Positions 24,301 through 34,738 of a DNA stretch of 64,000 bases are shown here, piece after piece. Origin of the DNA: Antedon mediterranea (lineage: Eukaryota; Echinodermata; Crinoidea; Comatulida; Antedonidae). How positions within the stretch are numbered: position 1 is the stretch's first letter; each line of letters opens with the position of its first letter. The notes under the pieces are model-generated. The model was not told the origin of the DNA, did not search any database, and saw nothing but the letters and a program-made list of their open reading frames with translations. Made by a program: the position numbers and the translations under genes. Location of the stretch: NCBI RefSeq assembly GCF_964355755.1, contig NC_092679.1:10220932-10284931 (forward strand), in the 5' to 3' direction.

Positions 24301-24935
24301 CTATATTCCATACCGGTATATAAAATAAAAATATTGTCAGAATTTAATAGGTCAATCTGTAAAAACTCATGGATCATGTTTTATTTTGAAGGTTACTGTA
24401 AACAAGAAATATTTCTTACCAAAAACGCTGCTCGCTTATTGAAAAATATTTTTTATTTCAAATGTTTTTGAATGTGTCATTTTATTGTCACATAATAGTT
24501 ATTTTACCTGAAAAAAATGTAATTTAAAGCAACAAAATTAATACTTAAATTGTCTGTCAGACAATGGTTTTTGGGTTTCTTTTCTTTTTTTATATGTGAA
24601 TAAATATTATTTCACCAATTGTGAAGTATCCTATTACAAACACAAACTTTAATGGCCTGTTTCGATAATACTGTAATTCAATGAATATCTGAAAGTGAAT
24701 ATACCAGAAATGCTTAGGGATTTGTAATTTTAGCATGACATGTCCTAATAGACTCTTTCCCAGACGTTTTTTGGGTCTACTGTAGCAGCTGGAATCAATA
24801 AATTATAGTGGAGTTTCCATTTTCACAAAACTGTCTGTCCTTAGAACTATAACTGCTGCTTGCTTTAGCTTCTGATTGAGTAGTCCTAATGGGACGTAGC
24901 GGTCTAGAGCAGCAGCGTGAAAAAGTAATTTGTAC
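21399..24935 (+). pseudogene. L1-like LINE ORF2, reverse transcriptase, zinc domain and 3' UTR
   Basis: This resumes the element broken at 16556. LLDCNEVISCDIRPAILTEHQAISLKI (about 21400-21485, contains the late endonuclease region) is followed by RGRGYWKLNNSLL. Reverse transcriptase pieces are at 22231-22536 (NLLYKKGDK, NWRPITLL, DQKGYIKGRF, LDFRKAFDS) and 22490-22834 (FVKW-like region, IRQGCSLSALLF, QLADDT). Later pieces are at 23643-23975 and 24121-24471. The last carries CELC...HMFFKC (zf-RVT). The 3' UTR from 24472 to about 24935 recurs inverted at 43630-44240. Many stops and frameshifts make it dead. Confidence 0.8.
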
Positions 24936-25256
24936 AAAAATGTAAATAGTGCAAATAAAACAGAAAAGAGAGAAAAAAGGAAAAACACTAAAAAGGAGAG
25001 TAAACAAAAATCACGGAAAATGCTATACTATACAAGAAACTAGATATTGAGTTGCTTTTGATTCTCTATATTTATTGATATTGTTTCAATTTATATGTAA
25101 TGTAAATGTATAAATAATCTCTTGCAGATTTTTGTTTAAATGTAAGGGGAAACTTAATATTTATAAATGAAAATATTTATATATTTAAAAAGATAATACA
25201 CGAAATGATTTCGAGGGAACGAAATAATATTTCGAGGGAACGAAATGATATTTTTT
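24936..25256. other. AT-rich spacer with a short direct repeat
   Basis: No gene. At 25200-25250 TTTCGAGGGAACGAAAT-type units repeat two to three times just outside the truncated BEL LTR. The rest is low-complexity AT-rich sequence. Confidence 0.5.
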
Positions 25257-25440
25257 ATACTACAATACATATCCTGGAAACACTGATAATAAATTGTAAG
25301 GCCTCGCACATAACACCGCCTTCGACCACAATGTCCCTTTCAATGCCGTTTTACGTGATTGGCATTATACTGTAGTGTATAAGCATAATTTGCATATAAG
25401 TGGATTAATACCACAACAATAGAGGGCGCACACTTTAACA
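25257..25440 (-). mobile_element. BEL/Pao 3' LTR, truncated
   Basis: It matches 32332-32514 with two one-base indels and one substitution. In element orientation it starts TGTTAAAGTGTGCGCC. Its distal part, about 80 bp, is missing and replaced by unrelated AT-rich sequence, so no target duplication can be read. Confidence 0.85.
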
Positions 25441-25456
25441 TGGCTCCCTTGCAAAC
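25441..25456 (-). promoter_or_regulatory. BEL/Pao polypurine tract
   Basis: On the minus strand, GCAAGGGAGCCA directly precedes the LTR's TG. Position and purine content fit the plus-strand primer site. Confidence 0.5.
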
Positions 25457-25707
25457 GATACTAGAGATCTTTGCAAAACATAAAATATAATGACACATTA
25501 CAAACATTAAACAGCACGATCAAGTTATAAAGGCTCCACTGACGGGGATTTGAAACAATAATGAAATTACTTATGATTAAGACTTAAGGTCTATTCAATT
25601 AAAGATTATCATCAGTATAGGCGAATCGCCAAAATCCATATTATTCGCAATACATTTTATATAAGAGCATGGCTAACCATGATTCTAGTATTATCAAGTT
25701 CATAAGT

Positions 25708-27409
25708 TCAATCAACTGGCACCAACTGCAATAGTTTGTGCACAGGTCTTTCCAGCACGGATTGTCGTCGTCCAACGAAGACTGAAACCTTTCTTACGAG
25801 CCCGTCGTCGCTTGGATGCAGTGCAATAACCTTGGCTAATTCCCAGATGTTACGTGGAACGTTGTCTCCCTTCAAAAGCACTACGTCACCAACTTTAAAG
25901 TTTCTCTTTGGTGACGTCCACTTTGACCGTGACTGCATTGACGATAAGTATTCTTTTCGCCATCTACACCAAAACTCATTGGATAAGTGTTGCACTCGTC
26001 TCCATCGCCGTCTACAGTACATATCAGCATTCTGAAAGATACCTGGTGGAGGAACTACAACTTTATGTTTTAAGGTTAGAATGTGATTAGGTGTTAGCGG
26101 TTCCATTGAATTTGGGTCATTTAAGTTGTTAACAGTAAGGGGCCTGGAATTTACAATGTTCATGACTTCGGAAAGCAACGTACGAAAACATTCATCATCC
26201 AACTGGTTACCATGTATGTTGAGTAGAGGAGCCAAAGCATTTCTCACAGTACGAATTTGGCGTTCCCAAATTCCTCCCATATGGCTGGCGGACGGGAAGT
26301 TAAATTTGAAATGGATATCACAACCTTGGCCCACAAGATATTTCTTGACCTCGTCTTCATTTACGTTTTGCCATTCATTTCTGGCACCGACAAGGTTCCC
26401 CTATCCGAATGTAGTTCCACTGTAGGTAAACGGTGCAGAATCTGAAATCCTCTCAATTGGTAGGTCTGCCATCTTCTGGTTCGATAATTTACCCCTTAAC
26501 TTGCGGCAGATTACACAACGATGAACCAATTCGCCAACTGTAGATAGACCGTGGATTATCCAATAGCCTTGTTGTCGGACTTCATTTAAGGTTGAAACTT
26601 TCCCGGCATGGTTCATCTGCTCATGAAAATGTGAGATAATAAGCTTAGTTAAATGACACCTTTTCGGTAAGATCAAGGGATGCTTAACATCAAATGCAAA
26701 CTTGGAACGTTTTACTCTTCCCCCAACTCTTATAAGTTGGTTTTTATCTAAAAACGGATCTAGTCCATATAGAAAACTTGATCTTTTCAGCTGAACATCT
26801 GATTTACGATCCTCTTTCAATATTAACTTCCCACTTACTTGAATGTCATCTACGCAGGGTATGGTACAGTCAGAAGAAATCGATTTAAACATGCTACCCT
26901 GTTTTATATTAACTTTAGCGGCGTCCATCAGTCGTTTCTTACACATCAGACATCTAGCGATTACCCTGCGCAACCTGGTCCATGATGAGAAATTATTGCA
27001 TAAATTAATAAACCATTTCTGAAACAAATCTAAAGATATGCAAGTAGAAAATACACAAGTAGTCTTCCGCATCTCGTCTGAAATGTCAACATCAGCAGTT
27101 TCCACAAAAGATTCAGCAGTCGGTAATGGCTCATTAGTATGCAAGAATGGCGGTCCATTTAACCATGTAGAGTTCGTCAGCTGAACAATACTCACTTCCC
27201 CTTGTACCAGAGTCACTTGGATTAGATGCGGATGGAACGTAATGCCAATCACTGGTACTGGAGTGGTCATGAATTTGTTGTATGCGGTTAGATACAAATA
27301 CCTTGAACTTTCTTGCTTCATTTCGGATATACCCCAGAACAACTTTGCTGTCACACCAATAATAATGTGTAGCATCGTAAGCCAGTTCTCTCGTTATCAG
27401 TCCACTCAT
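25708..27409 (-). pseudogene. BEL/Pao RNase H end, integrase and DUF5641-like C-terminus
   Basis: From the right: AGLITREL-like RNase H continuation with YYWCDSKVVLGYI (27409-27190). A frame change follows near 27195. Next is the integrase zinc-binding segment H...H...CVIC (about 26650-26500), then SAPFTYSG. Here the core jumps straight to a damaged SDRGT/VGARNE junction near 26405-26380, so roughly 75 residues of the catalytic core, including the first catalytic Asp region, are deleted. The last piece (26334-25708) reads FPSASHMGGIWERQIRTVR (catalytic Glu) and ends in a DUF5641-like domain, FKVGDVVLLKGDNVPR...W. Without its core the integrase cannot act. Confidence 0.85.
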
Positions 27410-27414
27410 ACGTG

Positions 27415-27680
27415 GAGTGGAGTTGTGGCCTGGTGGTTATGATGCTTGGCTGCCAATCCAAGGGTCCTGGGTTCAAGTCCTGTCATATGTCAGGATTTTT
27501 TCTAATGACAATTTACAACTCCACTCCCAAAGACTTGTAATAAAGACTTTGTTTATGTAGAGCATTGTGTGTATATGTTTGTCTCGTGAACAGATTGCCA
27601 CCTTTAAGAAGGATAGTGATTGAATTTGCTTATGGTTATCCTTGGCAATTTGCCTAAATATATAAAATAACAAAAATAAA
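27415..27680 (+). mobile_element. tRNA-derived SINE inserted in the BEL element
   Basis: 266 bp flanked by ACGTG at 27410-27414 and 27681-27685, a 5-bp target duplication. The head has an A-box-like TGGCCTGGTGG near 27427 and a perfect B-box GGTTCAAGTCC near 27471, so it derives from a tRNA promoter. The body of about 190 bp is unlike any SINE core I can name, and the tail is an A-rich AAATAACAAAAATAAA. It lies antisense to the host element and splits the RNase H frame after LELL. Removing it gives an RNase H reading of the form AAILSARMSGLITREL, apart from one missing base. Confidence 0.85.
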
Positions 27681-27685
27681 ACGTG

Positions 27686-30600
27686 CTGATAAGATTGCGG
27701 CAACAATTCCAACCTTGGAATGGTAGTGGTTTTGGTTTTTGGTACAATCCTGGATTTACCCAAAAGAAAAGATACGGACACTTGTCCTAGAGTGTTAATT
27801 AGTCTGATGTAAGATGATTGAGCATAAGCAAATTCACTTGCGTCTGAGAAAAAATGCATTTCTGCCTTGCTCACGGAACCAAAATCAACCGGTTTAAAAC
27901 ATCGTTTGACCTTAATGTTCTCGATTCCTGATATTATATCATTTCGCCATTTGGCCCACTTATGATACATCTCGTCTGGAAGTGGATCGTCCCAATCAAG
28001 CTGAGACATACACAACTCTCGTAGAATCAGTTTTCCAACAATCAATACAGGTGCCAGGAAACCAAACGGATCGTATACTGCACTTAAAGTAGAGAGAATC
28101 CCACGGCGAGTGACTGGATTATCTTTAAATTCCATTCGAAACTCGAACGTATCCGTTTCCACGCACCAAACAACACCAAGAGCACGTTCAATATGTAACT
28201 GGTCGTGTAAAGAAATCTCCTTCCAGTCGGTTGCTCTCAAATCTGTGGGAATTGAATTTAACACTTGTCTATTGTTAGTTACCCATTTATGCAATGTTAA
28301 ACCTGCCTTAGCACACATCTTAGTAGAAGAGTCGATCAATTGAATTGCATCAGCTTCCGATGGAAGAGATTTCAAACCGTCGTCGACGTAAAAGTCGTTA
28401 CGTATGAAGTCAGCAACTGGTTTACCGTATTGAGATTCACCATCATCAGCAGCCTTTCGTAGGCCGAAGTTAGCGACTGCAGGCGAACTCACTGCGCCAA
28501 ACAGATGTACAGTCATCCTATGTTCGACTATTTCTTCAGAACCGTCCTTCCACCATAGAAATCGAAGAAAGTTACGATCAGGCTCTGAAACAAAAAACTG
28601 GTGAAACATTCCTTTCACATCGGCTTGAATAGCAATTGGTTCCTTTCTGAAACGAGTTAAGACTCCAAATAAATTGTTAATCATATCGGGTCCCTGTAAT
28701 AAACGTTTATTTAATGATGTTCCAGCATACTCGGCTGAACAATCGAATACCACACAAAGTTTTTTCTTTTTCGGGTGATATACACCATGATGGGGAACGT
28801 AATTAATTTCACCATTACGCATGTCCAGTTCGTTTACAGGAACCTTCTCTGAACAGTTCTCAAGAACATCTACCATAAAGTTCATGTAGTCATTTTTAAA
28901 TGTTGAATTATGATTTAGTTTGTGTTTAAGCTGTTTTAGACGCTTTAAAGCCATGTTACGATTATTCGGCATACCTTCTCTTATCTTAAAAGGCAGAGGC
29001 ATTTCGTAGTGATCATCTGTACGCTGAACTACATTTGATTCCATGATATCCATGAATTTACGATCATCGGCTGACATTGCAGATTGACCAGGCTTATCGT
29101 CATTAAAATCTAGTTCATACATTATCAAAATCATCTCTTTGGCATTAGTTTGACTTACCAAACGATTCTTCGGTGATACAATCGAGTCTTTTTCCGAAGC
29201 AACCATGTGATTAGACACCGACACTTCCGGAACCTTTTGGCACATGGTGCCCACAACACCCCATCCAAGAGCTGATAGTTGTCCGTATGGTTCATCTTCT
29301 CCACCAGCTATTATGTCTCTAGGTCTAATGGCATTTGGAACATTGTTTCCTATTAACATTGCTATCGGCACATTCTGTATATAAGGAACAATAACAGATG
29401 AAATGCGGTTCAAGTGAGTCCACTTACTTGCAACAGCTGGAGTAGGGATTTGAGACCTGGTGGCTGGAATTTGATCTCTAGAAAAAACTGTAGGAACTGG
29501 TATCACAGTCTTTCGGTCAAAGCTAACAACTTCCATGTGGCTAAACTTGCGACATGACACGGATGATTTGCTATGCATAGTTGACAGAAGTAGATTGGTT
29601 TTATTCCCCTCCAACTTTAGTTTCTCAGCAATGCTATCTGAAATAAAACAAGTATTAGACTGGGGGTCCAAAATACAATAGATTAGAATTTCATTCTGTG
29701 GACATCGAGAACTTCGAAACCAAACAGGCACTATCATAGAAGTATTTGATGATTTACTTGTAACGGAGGTGCACAAAGACGTATTAACAGTGCGTTTATC
29801 GTTTTGCTTAAAAATATGCAAGCTTGATAAATGTTTGTTTTTACAATGTTTACATGTTATAGCATTAGAGCACTGGTATGCTAGATGTTCATTAGTTACA
29901 TTAGTTACATTACATCCGTAACATAACTTGTGTTCACACAGATATTGCTTTCGGTCACGTCTTGTCAGCTTATTAAAACCTTCGCAGTCATCTATATGAT
30001 GGTCCTTAGTGCAATACGTACAGAGCACGTTCACTTTGGTGGCAAATGATTGAGATGTTTGTCGGCGTTGATGCTTCTTCTCTGGTTCATCAATCCGTGG
30101 TACGGTTGGTTGTTGAATAAACATTGGTATATTGGCTTCATCAGCCCTTGCTCTGACAAAACCTGTAAATATTTCAAAACTTGGAAAAGAGTCAACATTA
30201 GCATAAGATTGTACAATATTTCGCCACTTATTTTCTATGAAATAAGGTACCTTCTTTATTAGTTTAAGGTTCTCTTGAGAGTAATCTAAAACTCCCAAAT
30301 CCGAAATCTTTTGTTTAGCTACCACGATTTCGTTAAGAAAATCTGAAAATACTCTAAGACCAGGCGCATCTCTTGGTTGGATCTTTGGCCAACTTTCTAA
30401 CTTGTACAAAAACGCCTTAGAAATAACAGCATTGTTACCATATCTATTTTTAAGTTCACTACGTGCACGATAATAACCTTCTTCCGACTGTAGTAACATA
30501 TAGTTACTTATCATGGCTAGCGGCTCTCCTGACAGATGTTGACTTAGTAAGTTCAACTTTTCATTCACTGATACGGCTTTAGATTCAATTAAAGAGGTAA

Positions 30601-30787
30601 ATGCACATTCCCACATGGGGTATTTTAAAGGGTTTCCATCAAACCTTTTCACCCTTACTGTTGGTAATCGTAATGAATTTATTAACTCTTTCATAACCGG
30701 TACTTGTGGCTGATAAACAGTGAAGGTTGCACAAATGGTGACGAAATCGGAAAGTTTTGTGATGAGACTGGCGTCGTGGCTTGACAT
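27686..30787 (-). pseudogene. BEL/Pao gag-pol: DUF1759, zinc knuckles, protease, RT, RNase H
   Basis: One long minus-strand frame. Residues about 30-230 contain the Pao gag region (DUF1759) with RFDGNPLKYPMW and YYRARSELKNRYG. Zinc knuckle-type CTYC...H..C, CYGC...H...C and CKHC follow (about 255-320). The DUF1758 aspartic protease has CILDPQSNTCFI (catalytic Asp, about 370) and LGWGVVG. The reverse transcriptase has VVFDCSAEY, ADVKGMFHQF (catalytic Asp) and FYVDDGLKS (YVDD, codons near 28385). The A17/RNase H part has RGILSTLSAVYDPFGFLAP, FSDASEFAYA and TTTIPRLELL. The SINE and a one-base loss interrupt it there. Translation to 27473 runs into the SINE. The upstream gag is in another frame. 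Confidence 0.9.
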
Positions 30788-31134
30788 GCAACACGCTGTG
30801 GTGGTAACGTAGTAACAAGTGATGGTGCAATCTGAAAGTTCATATTTTGTGATGAAACTGGAATCAAGAATTGAGACTCCACACGCTGTGGTGGTAATGA
30901 AGTAACAAGTGAATATGGAGTAAACGATGATGGAACTGTAATGTGTTGAGATGGAGTAAACGATATTGTGGATGTTACTCTAACTGGCACAAATGTCGAC
31001 GGAAGCAACAAAGATGACGTTGCCCGAACAGGCATAGAGTTAGTATTCTTAGTCATTGTAGGTACCGGTATTTGAGCAAAAACACACGTCGGTACAGGAA
31101 TTGTCATAGCTTCAGGTGCGGTAATTATTGGCAA
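30691..31134 (-). pseudogene. BEL/Pao gag linker rich in Pro, Thr, Val and Ser
   Basis: This frame is the same as the upstream gag segment and is separated from it by a stop at 31216-31218. It has repeated blocks such as LPPQRV and PVSSQN, read from a short DNA repeat (LVTSLPPQRVESQ / LVTTLPPQRVACQ). A frame change near 30705 leads into the DUF1759 part. Low-complexity linkers of this kind are common between the coiled-coil gag start and the conserved gag region of BEL elements. Confidence 0.6.
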
Positions 31135-31215
31135 TGATATAGTAGGAACTGTTATATATGAAGTAGATGCAATCGACGACGTAACAACCCCAGGTATTGG
31201 CGCATACTGCCCAAA

Positions 31216-31812
31216 TTAAGATACCGTTGTTGGCCGTTTATACGTATTGTAATATTGTGTTGCATTAACTGAATTACGTTCAACGTTCTTCTCGGGAATG
31301 TTATCAACATATTGTTGAATATCATCTGTAGATTGTGTAGGTAATTCGTCTAAGTACTCCATAAATGAGGTAACGGATTTAGAATCTAATTGTTTTACCT
31401 TACTTAGAACGGCGTCCACCTTGGCAAGTTCCTTCTCCTGCTGAAGTTTCCTTAATTTTGTTTCATTGTCAAGGTGCAAATGTTTCAACCGCATTTCTTC
31501 TTCCGCAAATTCCAGCTCCACTTTAACGGACACCTTTTGTTCTTCCAAGTTCAATAATTTCTCCTTTATGTCAAATCTTGAACTTCTAGCAGAAGAACGA
31601 GTTCGCATAGACCGCGTAGATTTGCTGGCTGCACTTGTTCCAAATGAACGAGATGAATTTCTAGATGAATCCCGATTTTCCTGTGCCAACTCCATCCTGT
31701 ATTGGTTTCCTTTTTCAGTTTGAGTGGGCACCTTCCTCAAATTGTATCCACCTAAACCAAACTTCAAATCGTCTTCCATTCCGCAACACATAATAAACAA
31801 TTGGGTTAACAA
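31216..31812 (-). pseudogene. BEL/Pao gag N-terminus with coiled coil
   Basis: 198 codons from an ATG at 31812. Residues about 40-85 are Ser/Arg-rich (SKSTRSMRTRSSARSS). Residues about 85-160 form a clear coiled coil: KEKLLNLEEQKVSVKVELEF followed by more Leu/Glu/Lys heptads. BEL/Pao gag proteins typically start with such a coiled coil. The stop at 31216 separates it from the linker in the same frame, so one substitution breaks the polyprotein. The first Met codons cannot be told apart; an internal Met at about residue 12 is equally possible. Confidence 0.7.
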
Positions 31813-32022
31813 ATTCGATTAGTTTCCGCAACGCAGATAACAATGGAGGCCTCCGCAACACAGAGACAACCTAGATCACCAAATTATTTTGTAACAATTA
31901 GCAATCAATTATTATACAGTCTTGATCAGTTTCTGCAACTCAAAAACAATGGCGGACTTCGCAATCAACCACAGTGGCTTCAATGACTTATAGGTACTTC
32001 CTATAACGGCACAATTTATTAT

Positions 32023-32514
32023 TGTAGTAAAGCGACACTTTATTAATAACTCGTACACGAAGGCTTAATTTTTATGCAGGGTTTATTCTTTGAATAACGT
32101 ATAATACTACAATACATATCCTGGAAACACTGATAATAAATTGTAAGGCCTCGCACATACACCGCCTTCGACCACAATGTCCTTTCAATGCCGTTTTACG
32201 TGATTGGCATTATACTGTAGTGTATAAGCATAATTTGCATATAAGTGTACTTGTAGTAAAGCGACACTTTATTAATAACTCGTACACGAAGGCTTAATTT
32301 TTATGCAGGGTTTATTCTTTGAATAACGTATAATACTACAATACATATCCTGGAAACACTGATAATAAATTGTAAGGCCTCGCACATACACCGCCTTCGA
32401 CCACAATGTCCTTTCAATGCCGTTTTACGTGATTGGCATTATACTGTAGTGTATAAGCATAATTTGCATATAAGTGGATAAATACCACAACAATAGAGGG
32501 CGCACACTTTAACA
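32023..32514 (-). mobile_element. BEL/Pao 5' LTR, tandemly doubled
   Basis: A complete LTR of 263 bp lies at 32252-32514 (plus strand TGTAGTAAAG ... CACTTTAACA). A second copy at 32023-32246 lacks the last 38 or so bases and is joined to it by TACT. The doubling could reflect LTR-LTR recombination, an insertion into an LTR, or an assembly artefact. The primer-binding site would lie at 32022 leftwards. The sequence there (minus strand ATAATAAATTGTGCCG) does not match a tRNA 3' end I can name. Confidence 0.85.
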
Positions 32515-34738
32515 CTTGTACTGATAATGCAAATATGGTGCAACCTCATAATCATGTTACCTCTGTAAATAATAAGAAACAATATTATAATGATAGTTAT
32601 GTAAATAATGAACACCTTAGTTCACCCATAAAAAAAAGAGTTAGAAGAGGGAAAAAGAAATCTTCAAAATTGAATTCAAACATCAAAATTGCCTTTCATA
32701 TATTAGAGGGTATAAAAGTAAGAAAAAAGAAATAAGTTATATAATTCAACAACAAAAATGTGGAATGGTTGAAACATAATGATGAAGTCATTGATATTAC
32801 AAATTACAATTGGATTTGAAAAAACAGACAAATCGGTGCCAAAAAATCACAAGATGGAATTGGATTGCTTATAAATAAAAATATTAAAATTTTGGGAAAA
32901 TAATCTTTTAAATTCACAATCAGATGACTTAGAAAGGTGTTGGACAAAGGTACAATTTGGAGGTAACACATACTATATATACCATGTGAAGGGTCTAATA
33001 AATGCCTAACCGATGAATTGTATACAGCTCTGGTTTCGGAAATTTTTATAATTAAAGATAATAATGAAGATGCTAAAATCATTATCCTTGGGTATTTTAA
33101 TGGTAAAGTAGGTAACATGATTAAAGGGGGAGATCCTATTACTAATTATAATGGCCAATGGTTAATTGACCTTTGTAATAATGGAGAATTAACTATGCTT
33201 AACGCCTCTGACAAATGTGCTGGAACTTAACTTAGGTACAAAAGAACCAAGCCAGCATACTAGATTACGCCAAGAAACCTATGAAGTAACAAAAGGATTG
33301 TTTATTGATGAATTGGACTGTATAATTATGGAAGTGATCATAACATGCTTGTAATCACATTAATAGAGAATAATATTTGTAAAACATGTAAGGTGACAAA
33401 AACTAAAACAAAACATTGTAATATCCCTAAAGATTGGAGTGATTTTAGTAATTACTAACATTAACTATGACTTTAAAGATTGGGATCCTAGTCGTTTGGA
33501 TGCAAACGATGCTTGGGTAGTAGAGTGAAAAAACAAAGTTACGCTATAGGTTGCAGAGAATACAATAGGCTATAAGAAAACGAGATCAAACAAAAAGAGA
33601 TGGTTTGATAAAGAAACAAATATGCGATAAATCAACGAAGACAATCGTGTCGAGCATATAGATTATATTCTAAGAATAAACATAATATTGATTTTGATAT
33701 CAATTATTGTAATTCTCTATGGAAAACATACCAAGAGAAGCGGAAATTCTGTAAATCACTTTTTAAACGTAAAATTATGCAAAAGAAAAATCAAATTGCT
33801 CAAAAATTATGGATCAAGGAGACCAATCTAAATAAATTTGGCAATGAACTCAAAAGCAAACGACAGAAACAAAATTATAATACCAGGAACCTCAAGATAT
33901 TCGCTAAAATTACACTTCGGCAATATTGCAAAATTTAATACAACCAAAATAGTAACGATATTCTCCACTCTTCCCACGATAATAATAATAATAGTAACAG
34001 TAATGATATTCAGTGTGATCATATTTTAGATAATGTAAATATTTCATTTGATGATGTCGCTTATGTTATATCAAAGGCAAAAAATAACAAAAGTCCAGGT
34101 ATTGACTCTATAACAAACGAAATGTTAAAAAACGGAGGTAATCTAATCACATTATCACTCCAAAAATTGTTTACCAGAATTATACAAACTGAAACTATAC
34201 CGAATGAATGGAATGAAGGGATAATTATCCCAATATTTAAAAAAGGAGATCGACGTGATCTCAACAACTGTCGAGGTATCACACTTAATTCATGTGTTTT
34301 TTAATTTAATTTTTAATCGAATTATTGCATATAATATTTCTCAATTTTTAGAAGAAAATGACATCCTTGGTGAAGTTCAAAGAGGCTTTCGGACAGACAG
34401 AAGATTTGAAGACCACATTTTTGTCTTGAAAAGCATTATCGCCACAAGGCGTGCTGAGGGTAAAAAAACGTTTCTGGCCTTTTTGGACTTTAAAAAAGCC
34501 TTAGATTCAGTTTGGCGACAAGGGTTAATTACTGCTGCCAAAAGAATTGGTATTCGTGGTAAACTTCTTAACTTACTAAGAAATATGTACAATGATGTTA
34601 AATGCAAAGTTGTGTTCAATGACTTAGAATCTGATAAGTTTAGCATTAATGAAGGAGTAGCTGTTCATTGTCAACAGTCTTTTTTTCTATATACATTAAC
34701 GAACTAAATAACCTAATCAAAAGTCATAAACAACTTGA
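32515..34738 (+). pseudogene. LINE relic with endonuclease and reverse transcriptase
   Basis: A plus-strand relic. The endonuclease pieces read NIKIAFHILEGIKVRKK, then WLKHNDEVIDITNYNWI with DGIGLLINKNI, then IIILGYFNGKVGN (GDFN with Asp changed to Tyr) and NGQWLIDLCNN (33018-33230). The reverse transcriptase pieces are at 34021-34304 (NNKSPGIDSITNEMLK, IIIPIFKKGDRRDLNNCRGI) and 34255-34707 (RGFRTDR, FLAFLDFKKALDSVW, GIRGKLLNLL). A final shifted piece near 34690-34738 reads SIYINELNNLIKSHKQLD. It stops before FADD, where the next element begins. The motifs fit I/RTEX/Daphne-like LINEs rather than CR1, but the clade is uncertain. Confidence 0.75.

Larger units (their letters stand above)
25257..32514 (-). 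mobile_element. BEL/Pao LTR retrotransposon, degenerate
   Basis: About 7.26 kb on the minus strand. From right to left: 5' LTR (doubled), leader (32022-31813), gag N-terminus, proline/threonine/valine-rich linker, then gag zinc knuckles, protease, reverse transcriptase, RNase H, integrase, a 3' UTR, polypurine tract and 3' LTR. The domain order and DUF1759/DUF1758/Peptidase_A17-like/DUF5641-like segments are diagnostic of BEL/Pao. The LTRs differ at about three positions over 184 bp, so insertion looks fairly recent despite the coding damage. A SINE sits inside at 27415-27680. Confidence 0.9.

Noticed and set aside
26126-26445. Plus-strand ORFs opposite the BEL integrase
   Set aside because: Antisense shadows; hydrophobic composition follows from the coding strand.
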